A stretch of DNA of 64,000 nucleotides from an uncultured Aquimarina sp. (GCA_947492105.1 CANLMN010000002.1:124001-188000); one strand, 5' to 3'; shown: positions 9,396 to 19,138, numbered from the stretch's first letter. Program-made: numbers and translations. Notes: generated by a model from the sequence alone, not told the origin.

Positions 9396-9488
9396 GTTTT
9401 CTTTTTTTTGATTTTTTTTAAACTGTTACTTGATCATAAAAAATCCATAAAGAGGTCTCATAAACTATGACTCTTCATGGAATAAATA

Positions 9489-9524
9489 AAAGGTTTATGG
9501 TTGCTAAACAAACCATAAACCTTT
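9489..9524 (-). terminator. Intrinsic terminator of the 442-aa lipoprotein gene
   Basis: Perfect 14-bp stem AAAGGTTTATGGTT / AACCATAAACCTTT with an 8-nt loop, starting 11 nt after the stop codon. On the minus strand it is followed by TTTATTTATT. It separates this gene from the SGNH hydrolase gene. Confidence 0.75.
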
Positions 9525-9535
9525 CGTGCTTTTTT

Positions 9536-10864
9536 TTAAAAAATACTCACTGTCATTATGTTGTATTGATAATCAAAACTGAGACCACCAGGACCTGGTT
9601 TAAACTCTGCTTTTCTCACTCCAAAAATGTCAATTTTATGCTTTTTGTCTAAATATCTACCCCAATATCTTACATCGGTTCTTGTAGCAATACTTGCAGA
9701 CACAAAAAACTGTTTACCACTTCCGTATGGAGCTATAATATATCTATAATCTGCATTCCCTATTTTACCAGATTTAAAGTTCATATATCGATACTGCTCT
9801 GTCTTGTCAAAACCAGCACTCTTTATTGGTCTTAATATCTTTTTACCACTTCTGATCGCAGCTCTATTAAACCTCTTTATACTAAAATTAAAGGTCTTTG
9901 ATCCTGTGTTATATTTAGGATGAGATGGTCCAACAGGGAATCCATTCACTATTCTAAAGTTTCTAATTTGTTTATTCCCTGTAGGGATTTTATTCTTCTT
10001 GTTTTTGAACAAATTTGCTCTAAAACGAACCGCAGTAACAATTTTTAATCTTTGATCTATACTTTTGAAACCCTGAATTCCAGCTGGACCAAAATCAAAA
10101 GTAGCATCACATAAATTTGCTTCAATAGCCACACGATTCATATTGGTCATAAACTGGTTAGAGTTTTTTGCAAGTCGTCTATTACATTCGTTCAAAAGCC
10201 CCAATGTAGATACATACTGACTATATCCAAACGGCTTTGCTGTTCTAAACTTTGATAATGCGCTAGCAAATCGAGAACGGGCAAAATTATAATTCCCTTT
10301 AAGCATTGCTGCAATCCCCTCATCTTTACTAGATTTTCCATCAAGCATTTGCGTTTTTTGGGGATTATTTCGTAGATCGTTAAGAATGGCAATTATCCTT
10401 GTATAATCGCTACTTAACTGAGCATTCATCTCTCTAATAGCAGTTTCTAGAGTAGCCGCTTTATTAGTACTTCCGATCCCACTCCCAGATGGTGTAAAAA
10501 TCTCATCAAGCCCCTTGCCAACACCCCATGAAATCACAGAACTAGCAATAGCACCTAGCACAAAACCTTTACGAGCTACTTTGGTATCGGTGTCCTTATC
10601 ATACAAAACTGTTAGATCCAAATCTTCCGGTATCTTTCTATCAGCCAACAAACCAGACAATTCATTGTAGTACTGTTCTAATTCTTCTTCTGTTGGATCT
10701 GGGTTTTGATCCCAAAAAGAGGCACTGAATTCTTCTGCTGCACTAGTAGAAACTTCAAAATTCTGAGCACTATCTTCTGGACCAGTTGCTTCCTTATTTT
10801 CACAACCAACGAAAATCATCGATAGGCATAGAGCGACGATTAAATTAATGTTTAAAAATTTCAT
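9536..10864 (-). CDS. Lipoprotein of unknown function
   Basis: This 442-aa protein has a lipoprotein signal (lipobox FVGC, Cys21) followed by an acidic linker (about 25-75, rich in E and D). It then has a short Gly/Ala hydrophobic segment (about 99-120, GFVLGAIASSVISWGVGKG), then a helical region of about 130-250. The C-terminal half (about 260-442) is rich in K, R, F and Y with many short beta-like stretches. I recognise no family. The glycine-zipper-like segment could insert into a membrane. It has its own terminator (9489-9524) and an upstream pair of 21-bp direct repeats (10979-11018) with a promoter -7 box, suggesting separate regulated expression. Position next to secreted carbohydrate enzymes may be coincidental. 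Confidence 0.75.
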   Translation of the reverse strand: MKFLNINLIVALCLSMIFVGCENKEATGPEDSAQNFEVSTSAAEEFSASFWDQNPDPTEEELEQYYNELSGLLADRKIPEDLDLTVLYDKDTDTKVARKGFVLGAIASSVISWGVGKGLDEIFTPSGSGIGSTNKAATLETAIREMNAQLSSDYTRIIAILNDLRNNPQKTQMLDGKSSKDEGIAAMLKGNYNFARSRFASALSKFRTAKPFGYSQYVSTLGLLNECNRRLAKNSNQFMTNMNRVAIEANLCDATFDFGPAGIQGFKSIDQRLKIVTAVRFRANLFKNKKNKIPTGNKQIRNFRIVNGFPVGPSHPKYNTGSKTFNFSIKRFNRAAIRSGKKILRPIKSAGFDKTEQYRYMNFKSGKIGNADYRYIIAPYGSGKQFFVSASIATRTDVRYWGRYLDKKHKIDIFGVRKAEFKPGPGGLSFDYQYNIMTVSIF

Positions 10865-10947
10865 TTTATTTTTAGTTAAGTGTTCGTTCCTACTCTAATT
10901 CAATAGTTTTCGGATTCCCCTATTTATTTGTATTTGTGATCACTTAA

Positions 10948-10955
10948 CAAAGGTA
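10948..10955 (-). promoter_or_regulatory. Candidate Bacteroidota -7 box for the 442-aa lipoprotein gene
   Basis: Minus-strand TACCTTTG fits TAnnTTTG. No clear TTTG -33 element lies upstream; the direct repeats at 10979-11018 occupy that place, as expected for an activator-dependent promoter. Confidence 0.4.
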
Positions 10956-10978
10956 CTAAGACCTCCTCTATGCCTATT

Positions 10979-11018
10979 TGCTCATTTTTAATGAAAATCT
11001 GCTCATTTTTAATGAAAA
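10979..11018 (-). promoter_or_regulatory. Two tandem 21-bp direct repeats, likely regulator site
   Basis: TGCTCATTTTTAATGAAAA occurs twice, exactly 21 bp apart (two helical turns), just upstream of the -7 box of the lipoprotein gene. Spacing resembles sites bound by LytTR-type activators, but the regulator is unknown. Confidence 0.5.
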
Positions 11019-11025
11019 AGTTATT

Positions 11026-11192
11026 TTACACCATTTACAAAATAATTTTGAACTAATAACCGTTTCTTTTTCCATCATTTTTTACTAGAAAATTCAACTA
11101 TAGCTATTTGGCAATGTTGGAATTTTATAGTTCAAACTATCAAAAAACACTGCAAATTATCTTTGTCTACAATTACATGTTATGCCATTTTT
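11026..11192 (+). repeat. Family C element
   Basis: ACACCATTTACAAAATAATTTTGAAC at the left, TTTTTTACTAGAAAATT in the middle, ATTTTATAGTTCAAACTAT and CTACAATTACATGTTATGCCATT at the right match family C at 15742. Confidence 0.55.
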
Positions 11193-11343
11193 TATTTGAA
11201 TTTATATACCGAAATATTTGAGGCATTAAGAATGCCTTCTAAAAAAGTAAAAAACCACGAAATCTCACCGATACTACCACCCCAAAAACAAATGGAATAG
11301 CTCTCAAGATCTGTGGTAAAAAAATAAGATAGTGGACAAAATA

Positions 11344-13032
11344 CTACATGATCTCCTTGTCATAATACCGAGAGGCATCCTGCAATAACAACTCTAGAGT
11401 ATCAACTTCTTGTTCGGTACGCCCTACGTCCCAATTCAGATAATCGATCAAATCTTGCAGCACAAGTTCTCGGAATTTGTGAACACTGTTAATATCAAAG
11501 TAGAGTCTACCCGTTCTCCGAATAAAAAAATCAGACAATCCATTAACCATTTCATGATGCACTGCATACCAAAGTTCTGCTCTAATGAGACGTTCGTGAA
11601 TAACTTCATTAAAAAAAGAATCTATTTTGGAGATAATGATCGAGGTTTGTTTGCCATAATTAGAAATAAGATACCACCCATAATACGGATCATCAACTCC
11701 AACACCTTTTAGAAGAAGGTTCACATGCTCTTGATATTTTTCTACTGCTTGGGTATTTTCTAAAGGATCACTAGTCAAAGGTATTTTCTTGGTAAAGGAT
11801 TTAGAAAATCTTTGCTGCTCTTCAGAATTCATCGTTTTTAGAACAGCATCTATAACCCGCTGAGCCATTTTGCGATATCCTGTCAACTTACCACCAGCAA
11901 TTGATATCAATCCTGTCTCTGATACAAAGATCTCATCTTTTCTAGAAAGCTCTGAAGGATCCTTACCCTCTTCATGAATCAAGGGACGCAATCCCGCCCA
12001 ATTTGATTCGATATCATCAATTGTTAATTGTACACTTGGAAACATATTATTAACTGCATCCAATAGATATTGTGCATCTGCTTTGGTTGCAACTACACGA
12101 TTAAGGTTACCATGATAATTCGTATCCGTAGTACCTACATATGTTACTCTTCCTCTGGGGATAGCAAAGATCATTCTACCATCCGGCACATCAAAATACA
12201 CAGATTGCGATAATGGAAATCTTTCTTTGGAAAAGACGATATGAACTCCTTTGGTAAGATGTAGATACGTGTCATTCATAGAATTATCCTTCTCTCGTAA
12301 CAAATCTACCCAAGGTCCAGCAGCAGCAACATAATTTCGTGCTTTGAGGCTAAAACTGGTACCTGTATTATGGTCTGTACACCACAAATTTTCGATCTTA
12401 CCCTCTTGATCATAATTAAAAGAGGTCATCTCGCAATAATTCACACTGCTAGCCCCAAAAGACGCAGCCTTTTTGAGTAATTCTATCGTGAGTCTAGCAT
12501 CATCTGTTCTATATTCTGCATAGTAGCCACCACCAGTTAACTTTTCCTTATTTAGCAAGGGTTCCTTGGCATGAGTCTCTTCTATATCTAACATTTTGCG
12601 CTGATCATCTCCTTCTACATTTGCCAAAAAATCATACACTTTGAGTCCAATAGCTGTCATTATTTTGCCATAAGTCCCTCCTTCTATTAAGGGCAACAAC
12701 ATTTTTTCGGGCACAACCAAATGAGGTACTAATTGATGTACTAATGCCCGTTCACTACCCGATTCCTTGACCAAAGCTATCTCTAGTTGCTTGAGATACC
12801 GAAGCCCACCATGAATCAACTTTGTAGACTTGTTACTAGTCCCTGATGCAAAATCATTTTTTTCGATCAAACACGTTTTGAAACCTCTGGATGCAGCATC
12901 AAGAGCAATACCCGCTCCTGTGACACCACCACCAATAATAATTAGGTCAAACTCTTCGCTTTGCATCTTTTGAAGCTGCGTTTTGCGATCTAGAATAGAG
13001 AAACGAATCGGTTCTTCTTTGTTAACGGACAT
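11344..13032 (-). CDS. glpD: FAD-dependent glycerol-3-phosphate dehydrogenase
   Basis: This 562-aa protein has the usual length for aerobic GlpD. It oxidises sn-glycerol-3-phosphate to dihydroxyacetone phosphate and feeds electrons to quinone at the inner membrane. An N-terminal Rossmann FAD site is visible (IIIGGGVTGAG, residues 31-41, followed by ALDAASRG), then the GTSNKSTKLIHGGLRYL stretch typical of the DAO/GlpD family, RGRVTYVGTTDT near the middle, GGKLTGYRKMA, and a C-terminal helical DAO_C domain. The start ATG at 13032 gives a short 28-residue lead before the Rossmann strand. No glpF or glpK is adjacent, and the next minus-strand gene upstream is an aldose-epimerase-like protein about 135 bp away. 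Assignment is secure. Confidence 0.93.
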   Translation of the reverse strand: MSVNKEEPIRFSILDRKTQLQKMQSEEFDLIIIGGGVTGAGIALDAASRGFKTCLIEKNDFASGTSNKSTKLIHGGLRYLKQLEIALVKESGSERALVHQLVPHLVVPEKMLLPLIEGGTYGKIMTAIGLKVYDFLANVEGDDQRKMLDIEETHAKEPLLNKEKLTGGGYYAEYRTDDARLTIELLKKAASFGASSVNYCEMTSFNYDQEGKIENLWCTDHNTGTSFSLKARNYVAAAGPWVDLLREKDNSMNDTYLHLTKGVHIVFSKERFPLSQSVYFDVPDGRMIFAIPRGRVTYVGTTDTNYHGNLNRVVATKADAQYLLDAVNNMFPSVQLTIDDIESNWAGLRPLIHEEGKDPSELSRKDEIFVSETGLISIAGGKLTGYRKMAQRVIDAVLKTMNSEEQQRFSKSFTKKIPLTSDPLENTQAVEKYQEHVNLLLKGVGVDDPYYGWYLISNYGKQTSIIISKIDSFFNEVIHERLIRAELWYAVHHEMVNGLSDFFIRRTGRLYFDINSVHKFRELVLQDLIDYLNWDVGRTEQEVDTLELLLQDASRYYDKEIM

Positions 13033-13166
13033 ATGCTATCTTAAATATCTTTGATATAAAAATACGGTTATTCTACTACATGTAGCTCAAACCATTTCAG
13101 GAAAACGATCAGAGCTCACATAGCTTCTATCCATTTTTTTTTTGCACAATCACTTATCGACGTGCT

Positions 13167-14036
13167 CTAGACAATCGTAATTTGATACGAGCTACTATGT
13201 ACTTGACCCTCTTTCAAAGTCTGAATACCCTCTTTATGAATCAGTTCCTTATCAGTAGTTTCTACATCAGCATATCCTAACCAGGGTTCTATACAAACAA
13301 AGTCTCCATTAGGTTTTGCCCAAATCCCTAAGTCAGGAAAATCTGAAAATGCTACGGAAAGCACTTCTCCTTTGGTTTTGTGCCATAAGGAAGCTCTTTT
13401 AGCCTTGATATCTTTAAAAATAAGAGCATCATTATTAAAAATATCTCGTGTCAAAGGAATGCGATTTCCTTCAAAGACAGCAACAGTATTCTCTGTAATC
13501 AAGCCATCATGACCAAGTAAATAACTCGGACTACCAGCTCCGTTATCCAACGTAATATAATAATCATTATAGTTTGTAGCGGCAAAAGAAGGGCAGCAAA
13601 ATGCAGGATGTCCCCCGACAGAAAAATACATCGGATAATCACTTACATTCTCAATCGTATGTACGACAATAAGCTTTGTATCAACAAGTTCAAAACTAAT
13701 TTTGAATTCAAAATGAAACGGATACATCTTCAATGTTTCTGCAGTGCTTTTCAGCCCTAAAACGAGTTTTTGTGCTCCTTTTTCGACTACGGACAACGTA
13801 TCATTATACCTAATAAACCCATGTTTGGGCAAACGATATGTCTGTCCATTATACACATACTCCCCATCTTTGAATCCGCCTATATTCGGAAACAAAACAG
13901 GAGCTTGACTAGCCCAAATTTCGGGATCACCTTGCCACAAATATTCTTGTGCATTGGATTTCTTTAGAATAGTAGCTAGTTCTGCTCCTATGGGGTTAAT
14001 TACGACTTTTAGTTTATCATTTTCTATACTGTGCAT
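13167..14036 (-). CDS. Aldose 1-epimerase family protein (LacX/YeaD-like)
   Basis: This 289-aa protein has the galactose-mutarotase-like beta-sandwich family pattern. Typical family stretches are seen: GAELATILKK near the start, YLWQGDPEIWASQAPVLFPNIGGFKDG (about 32-58), KHGFIRY (about 71-77), VGGHPAFCCP (about 143-152, with the active-site-region His), and FVCIEPWLGYAD (about 247-258, with the conserved Glu). The family interconverts sugar anomers; LacX-type members often have unknown substrates. No signal peptide, so cytoplasmic. It lies between glpD and an aldo/keto reductase gene on the same strand with gaps of about 120-135 bp, so co-transcription is possible but not shown. Confidence 0.85.
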   Translation of the reverse strand: MHSIENDKLKVVINPIGAELATILKKSNAQEYLWQGDPEIWASQAPVLFPNIGGFKDGEYVYNGQTYRLPKHGFIRYNDTLSVVEKGAQKLVLGLKSTAETLKMYPFHFEFKISFELVDTKLIVVHTIENVSDYPMYFSVGGHPAFCCPSFAATNYNDYYITLDNGAGSPSYLLGHDGLITENTVAVFEGNRIPLTRDIFNNDALIFKDIKAKRASLWHKTKGEVLSVAFSDFPDLGIWAKPNGDFVCIEPWLGYADVETTDKELIHKEGIQTLKEGQVHSSSYQITIV

Positions 14037-14155
14037 ATGATCCTAATATTAAGATTTGTCCTGTTTCGTATCAAATCTACTGTTATTCGCCCAAAATAAA
14101 AATACGTAGATAGCAGCTAAATGACACCAGACACTCACGAACCATTAAATTGAAC

Positions 14156-15115
14156 TCAATTCCATTCCAATTTTTTTCGTTCCTGCCAATAATCCTCTGG
14201 AGCGATAGCGAATGATTGTAATCTCCGCAATTCCTCTTCCTCTAATGAAAAAGTAGTTACCTGATAATTACTTACCAAATGTTCTTTGGTATTCGCACCG
14301 CTCAGAACCATTGCATTTTCCAAGACATCCATACAAAAGCGCAAAGCAATAGCATCAACACCTACTTGATACTTATCAGCCAATTGTTGCATATAAATAT
14401 ATACTGCTTGATATCTAGGATAATTATTATTCGGAATTAAACGTCCGTTTGCCAATACCTCTTTGATAATTATAGGCCCTGATAGCAATTTTAATTGTCC
14501 ATATATTGGCAAAATACTCTGATCAAATATATTAAAGGTACATTGTATAGACTGGAACAGTTTTTCTTCTTCTACTTCTATTGTCAATGCCTTTTCCAAA
14601 ACACTAATTTGATTCGCTCCAGTCGTAGTGAGACCTATACTTATATGATGTTCTTTTTTTAGCTGATATAATCGTGTTAGCACCTCCTTATTATCTAAGA
14701 CACCAGATTCAAATGTCGCAGAATGGATTTGATAGCTTTTCAAATAAGGTAAGAACTCTCTCGAGACTTCCCATTGTTCGTTGAGCTTATCCAAAGAATG
14801 TTCTTTGAGTTCATGTAACTGGGCATCTGGATCAAAATTTGCTAAATAAGTGTAGCCCCATTTGGTACTTATAGTGATCTCTGGATCATTTTTTTCTTTG
14901 ACCCAAGACAATAAAAGTTGCTCTGCTAAACCATATCCTGGCGCCGTATCAAAATGCCGAATTCCTTCTTGATACGCATGTTCTAGCACTACTATCCCTT
15001 CTTGTTCAAATTGTGTTTTAGAAAATGGTCTTGAACCATTTTTTTTCCTGATATTAATATACAATGGTCTTCCAATAGCCGCAGTTCCTAATCCGATACT
15101 ACTTTTTGCATTCAT
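14156..15115 (-). CDS. Aldo/keto reductase family oxidoreductase
   Basis: This 319-aa protein has the TIM-barrel AKR pattern: GLGTAAIGRP at the start, HFDTAPGYGLAE (about 54-65, catalytic Asp and Tyr), STKWGY (about 83-88, catalytic Lys) and YQIHSAT (about 128-134, catalytic His). It should reduce a carbonyl or oxidise a sugar using NAD(P)(H) in the cytoplasm. Members of this branch include sugar dehydrogenases (galactose- or fucose-dehydrogenase-like), but the substrate cannot be read from the sequence. Neighbours are an aldose-epimerase-like protein and glpD, fitting sugar metabolism. The upstream 950 bp is repeat-rich and gene-free. Confidence 0.85.
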   Translation of the reverse strand: MNAKSSIGLGTAAIGRPLYINIRKKNGSRPFSKTQFEQEGIVVLEHAYQEGIRHFDTAPGYGLAEQLLLSWVKEKNDPEITISTKWGYTYLANFDPDAQLHELKEHSLDKLNEQWEVSREFLPYLKSYQIHSATFESGVLDNKEVLTRLYQLKKEHHISIGLTTTGANQISVLEKALTIEVEEEKLFQSIQCTFNIFDQSILPIYGQLKLLSGPIIIKEVLANGRLIPNNNYPRYQAVYIYMQQLADKYQVGVDAIALRFCMDVLENAMVLSGANTKEHLVSNYQVTTFSLEEEELRRLQSFAIAPEDYWQERKKLEWN

Positions 15116-15739
15116 TCTATTACACCTCTTTATACATTGAAATTACTGCTACAAAAGATTCTTTTTTTCTGTTGAACCAAAAAAATAAAATTTTAGTTAA
15201 AGCTACACTTTAATTTTCTGATTCTAATCAAAGAAATGCGCCTTGTTTATAGATTCTATGATGCATTCTCCTATAGTTCTCCCGAGACAACTTACATTAC
15301 TCACACACTCACAACTATCTACCCACACCAATAATTGAAACAGAATTAGAAAATGATTCGATTCAAAAAAGTAAAAATGACGCTATCCAAAAACATTGAC
15401 TATCATTTACTTAATATTTTAGCATTGGTTTTAATCATATTGCTCTATATCTAAAGACAGAAACTACGCTTATCAAATGTCCCTACTAAAAGATTGACCT
15501 AAGATACAAAACTTGCGGTTTGAAAAGAGATTATAAGAGATTCCTGAAAAGAAGGTACGGTACCTCTAAGTTCTGGTAATTTTTTATTATTCGATTTTTT
15601 ATGACCCAACTAATGATTAGGCCCATTATTAGTTTGTAGTTGTTTTCTAAAAAAAATGCGCCCATAAGAAATGTAGATATAGCAACTCATCTACTTTTGA
15701 TAGAGATAACCTATATAAAACTTATGTAATCAAGTATTA
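15116..15739. other. Gene-free interval
   Basis: Upstream of the aldo/keto reductase. Only short non-credible frames are seen and no clear structure until the family C element at 15740. Confidence 0.4.
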
Positions 15740-15882
15740 CGACCATTTGAAAAATAATTACAGCTTAATAATTAGTATCTTTTCTACTATTCTTTCACTA
15801 GAAAAGTAAACCATAGCCACGACTCTGCTTAAATTTTATAGTTCAATTATTTTGAACTACAATTAAATTTTTAACTGGTATT
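15740..15882 (+). repeat. Family C element (reference copy)
   Basis: Left end ACCATTTGAAAAATAATTAC, middle CTTTCACTAGAAAAGTAAACC and ATTTTATAGTTCAATTATTT, right end CTACAATTAAATTTTTAACT followed by GGTA. Ends form an imperfect terminal inverted repeat (ACCATTT-like / ACTGGTA). Confidence 0.55.
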
Positions 15883-15891
15883 AGATTTTGA

Positions 15892-16043
15892 ATTCTTCTT
15901 GACTTTTTCCCTAAAAAAATAGATTCAGTTCATCTATATTTCTTTGATTTTGTAACCTATAGCGCTGCTATAAATTTCAAAAAGCGTCTTATCCAATCAA
16001 ATTTTATCTTCTTTTCGGTCTATGACAAAAAGTCAAGAAGAGT
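15892..16043 (+). repeat. Family D palindromic repeat (reference copy)
   Basis: Left end AATTCTTCTTGACTTTTT, right end AAAAAGTCAAGAAGAGTT: an 18-bp terminal inverted repeat with one mismatch. It ends about 28 bp before the stop codon of the PL7-like gene. Related copies: 702-855 and an inverted fragment at about 48503-48584. Confidence 0.65.
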
Positions 16044-16071
16044 TCATCACTATATACTACAAGCCTTCTAA

Positions 16072-16863
16072 CTAATCATTATTATCTAATGAATAGTTCG
16101 TATTACGCACAAAAACAGTACTTATATTATTATTTGCCGTGTACGCACCATACCTAAAATACATCCTATCCGTTATATATGGCTGATTCCTAGAATATTT
16201 CCTCTCTCCGTTGATAAAGATTGTATTGAAAGCTCTCGTATCCTCAGTATTAATGCTATAGCCAGTAATGATTCTAACGTCAAAATCCTCGTCTTTACCA
16301 ACGGTAACAAGTTTTTCTAACCTCCTAGTATCTTGACTCAACCTCCCATTCGGCTCTGTATTATATTCTATATAAATATCAAAGTTATTAGAACCGTTTC
16401 TATAAACTCTTAGTAAGTAAGAGGGCCCTTTTATACTCCCATCGGTATTAAAAGCATGTGTTTGTGCTATATACGTTCCTCTTCTATCATCAACTCTATT
16501 AATCCTATAAGTAGCACTAAAGATTGCTCTAAGACCTGGTTTCATTCTCAAATCATCAAATCGTCGTTCTATTCTTACAGAATTATTTGGATCCGTATTC
16601 CCTGTAGGATCTATTCGATAGCGTCCATAGAGGTTCCCATCCAACATTACCTCTCTATAACTATTTTTACTATCACGATCATCCAACTGACCTACATTAA
16701 TTGTTTTTGCGGACAACACAGCTTCTTGATCTCCTTTTTCGATACCTGTTAGTCCTGACTGCTGTTCCATAAAAACTTCTTCTTTTGAGCAAGAAGCAGC
16801 CATCCCCAAAAACATGAATAGCACTACTAGATTTAAACTTTTTACTTTAAAATTCTTTTTCAT
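16072..16863 (-). CDS. PL7/alginate-lyase-2-like jelly-roll lipoprotein
   Basis: I start it at the ATG at 16863 (263 aa) because this begins with a lipoprotein signal, MKKNFKVKSLNLVVLFMFLG, with lipobox ASC. A longer frame from 16926 needs a TTG start. The mature part shows three short patterns that match the PL7 clan: VRIERR (like RxELR), AQTHA (like QIH) and YFRYGAYTANN (like YFKAGVYNQ), in the right order along one domain. That would make it a surface or periplasmic endolyase on a uronate polymer such as alginate or glucuronan. The match is short-motif only, so a jelly-roll lectin of the same clan is an alternative. No carbohydrate gene is adjacent, and it is isolated between repeats. Confidence 0.55.
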   Translation of the reverse strand: MKKNFKVKSLNLVVLFMFLGMAASCSKEEVFMEQQSGLTGIEKGDQEAVLSAKTINVGQLDDRDSKNSYREVMLDGNLYGRYRIDPTGNTDPNNSVRIERRFDDLRMKPGLRAIFSATYRINRVDDRRGTYIAQTHAFNTDGSIKGPSYLLRVYRNGSNNFDIYIEYNTEPNGRLSQDTRRLEKLVTVGKDEDFDVRIITGYSINTEDTRAFNTIFINGERKYSRNQPYITDRMYFRYGAYTANNNISTVFVRNTNYSLDNND

Positions 16864-16970
16864 TGTATAAGAGTGGTTTATAATCAAGTATTGTGTCGTA
16901 CACGGAAAATCATAATTACATCCCAAAAATTCAATTAAGAAAACTTTAACAATCAGTCAACAAATACTTT

Positions 16971-17130
16971 ATACCAAATTAGCTACACAATGTCGTATAT
17001 CGACTTGTTCTTTTTTCATCTAAATGCCTTGTTCAAATATTTTATAACTACAGCAATGCAATAGCATCACGATGTGTTTACTTAAAAAAAACAGTGCCAT
17101 GAATACGAATTTATATAGCTAAATTGAGGT
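16971..17130 (+). repeat. Family B palindromic repeat, copy 2
   Basis: Left ATACCAAATTAGCTACACAA, right TTATATAGCTAAATTGAGGT, core ATCGACTTGTTCTTTTTTCA. Together with copy 1 it defines the family B ends. Confidence 0.7.
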
Positions 17131-17439
17131 TAATTGTCAAAAGACTCCATCACCTGATTTAAAATATACTTGTAGGCTACAATAATTTGATAAATTTCTC
17201 ACTTACACAAAACCCTAGAAGTCTAGGGTCAAGGTTCAATTAGAGCATGAAAAAGATCATCTTTCTTTTTTTTTAATAACCCTAAACTATAAATGGTCTC
17301 ATGAGGTTCTTTCAAAATGTATTGAACGGTGTAAGTTTCTAAAAAAAAATGACAAAAAATTCAAAAAGAGTACAACCTATCGACATTCGGATCATTCTCA
17401 AAACAAATTTAACAGCATTCCATTCTTTGAATAGCTACT

Positions 17440-19005
17440 TTAAGAACTACACGACAACATAGAACACCCCACTTTGTTCCGTGCCCATTCCGGACGTTTG
17501 GCAAACCACTTTTGGTGTTCTGGTTGTTCATCATAAGGTTTTTTTAATAGCCTAAATAACGTATCTATCACCGAATAATCTTCTTTTTCGGCAGCATCTA
17601 TTGCCAATTGTGCCATATAATTGCGAAGGACATACTTTGGGTTTATACGATTCATGTATACCGCACGTTCTTGATCACTAGCATTTTCTTTCTGCAAGCG
17701 TTGTTGATAGCTTCTGAACCATGTATTCCATTGAGTTTTGAGATCTCCTTGGACTTCTTCTGGTTGATAAAAAGCTTCTTGTATCGTCATAAGATGATCC
17801 ACTGTACCGTCTTTTTTAAAATTTGATAATAACCTAAAAAACAATGTCATATCCGTTTCTGAACGCTGTAATACTGCTTCTAATTCTTGGATCAAAACTT
17901 TATCATCTTGGAACTTTGTTTTCAAACCTAACTTAGCACACATCATATCGATGTAGGCTACCTGTACATTTTGATGATATGTATCCAAAATAGCCTGCAA
18001 TGGCGCTACCTCTTCGATCAAGGAGAAGAGTGCGTTGGCTAATTTGAGAAGGTTCCATAGGACAACTTGTGGTTGTGAACCATAGCGGTATCGTTTATGA
18101 GCTCTGTCTGTAGTATTAGGTGTCCAACCATGATCATAACCTTCTAACCAACCATAAGGGCCATAATCGATCGTCAATCCAAGGATAGACATATTATCTG
18201 TATTCATCACACCATGCACAAACCCGACACGTTGCCAATGAATCACCATATCCATACTTTTGATCATCACTTCATTAAAAAATGCTACATAAACCTCTTT
18301 GGAAGGTGTTCCCAAATAGGAATAATGATGCTTGATGGTATAATCAACCAATATTTTCAAGGTTTTGACATCTTGATGCGCCGCATGGATTTCATAACTC
18401 CCGAATCGCAAAAAAGAAGGTGCTACACGAGCTACAATAGCGCCTTTTTCATAATCCGGATTTCCATCATACAGCATATCCCGCCAAACCATGTTACCGC
18501 TAGATATTAAGGAGAGTGCTCTTGTAGTTGGTACGCCTAAGTGGTACATTGCTTCGCTACACAAATACTCTCTTATAGAAGAACGTAAAACAGCGAGACC
18601 GTCTGCTGTCCTTGAGTAAGGAGTCTCACCAGAACCTTTGAGTTGTAACGCCCAATGCTGACCCTGATGCATTACTTCGACAAGGTTGATTGCGCGTCCA
18701 TCACCTAATTGCCCTGCCCAATTCCCAAATTGATGCCCTCCATAGCACATCGCATAAGGTCTAGTATTTGGCAGTAATTTTGCGCCCGAAAAAATTGCCA
18801 AAAAATCATCCGAATCTTCTGCTCCAATTAACCCAAGTCCTTCTAGCATCTCCGAAGAACTATGAATTAGCTTAGGAGCGATAGGTTTTTTGGGTGTTAC
18901 ATAAGAAAAACAGGCGTTTTTGACCTCCCGCCTTGTATTGTCTTCAATGGGATCTGCAGGTAATTCTTGACTAAATCGGTCTTGGATGTTCAGGTCTAAA
19001 TTCAA
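17440..19005 (-). CDS. selO: SelO-family protein AMPylase (YdiU)
   Basis: This 521-aa pseudokinase-fold protein transfers AMP to Ser/Thr/Tyr of target proteins and is linked to redox stress in other bacteria. Family landmarks seen are KNACFSYVTP near the N-terminus, CYGGHQFGNWAGQLGDGRA (about 87-105), QLKGSGETPYSR with the nucleotide-handling Lys, FVHGVMNTDNMSI and LTIDYGPYGWLE with the metal-binding Asn and Asp. The C-terminal LSCSS end carries the conserved Cys. The frame has no ATG before the conserved region: the codon at 19005 is TTG, and I take it as the start because MNLDLNIQDRFSQELPADP fits the family's N-terminus. It is a single-gene unit with cytoplasmic product. Confidence 0.92.
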   Translation of the reverse strand: MNLDLNIQDRFSQELPADPIEDNTRREVKNACFSYVTPKKPIAPKLIHSSSEMLEGLGLIGAEDSDDFLAIFSGAKLLPNTRPYAMCYGGHQFGNWAGQLGDGRAINLVEVMHQGQHWALQLKGSGETPYSRTADGLAVLRSSIREYLCSEAMYHLGVPTTRALSLISSGNMVWRDMLYDGNPDYEKGAIVARVAPSFLRFGSYEIHAAHQDVKTLKILVDYTIKHHYSYLGTPSKEVYVAFFNEVMIKSMDMVIHWQRVGFVHGVMNTDNMSILGLTIDYGPYGWLEGYDHGWTPNTTDRAHKRYRYGSQPQVVLWNLLKLANALFSLIEEVAPLQAILDTYHQNVQVAYIDMMCAKLGLKTKFQDDKVLIQELEAVLQRSETDMTLFFRLLSNFKKDGTVDHLMTIQEAFYQPEEVQGDLKTQWNTWFRSYQQRLQKENASDQERAVYMNRINPKYVLRNYMAQLAIDAAEKEDYSVIDTLFRLLKKPYDEQPEHQKWFAKRPEWARNKVGCSMLSCSS

Positions 19006-19138
19006 AAGTTTGTTTTATACAAATCTACGACATAATAAGATGAGTCCGAATACCTGTTTTTAACCTTTTTTTTTGCAAATTAATCATACCAGTAAACTTG
19101 TGACACCCCACAAACAACTATAAAGCTATCCTCGTATT

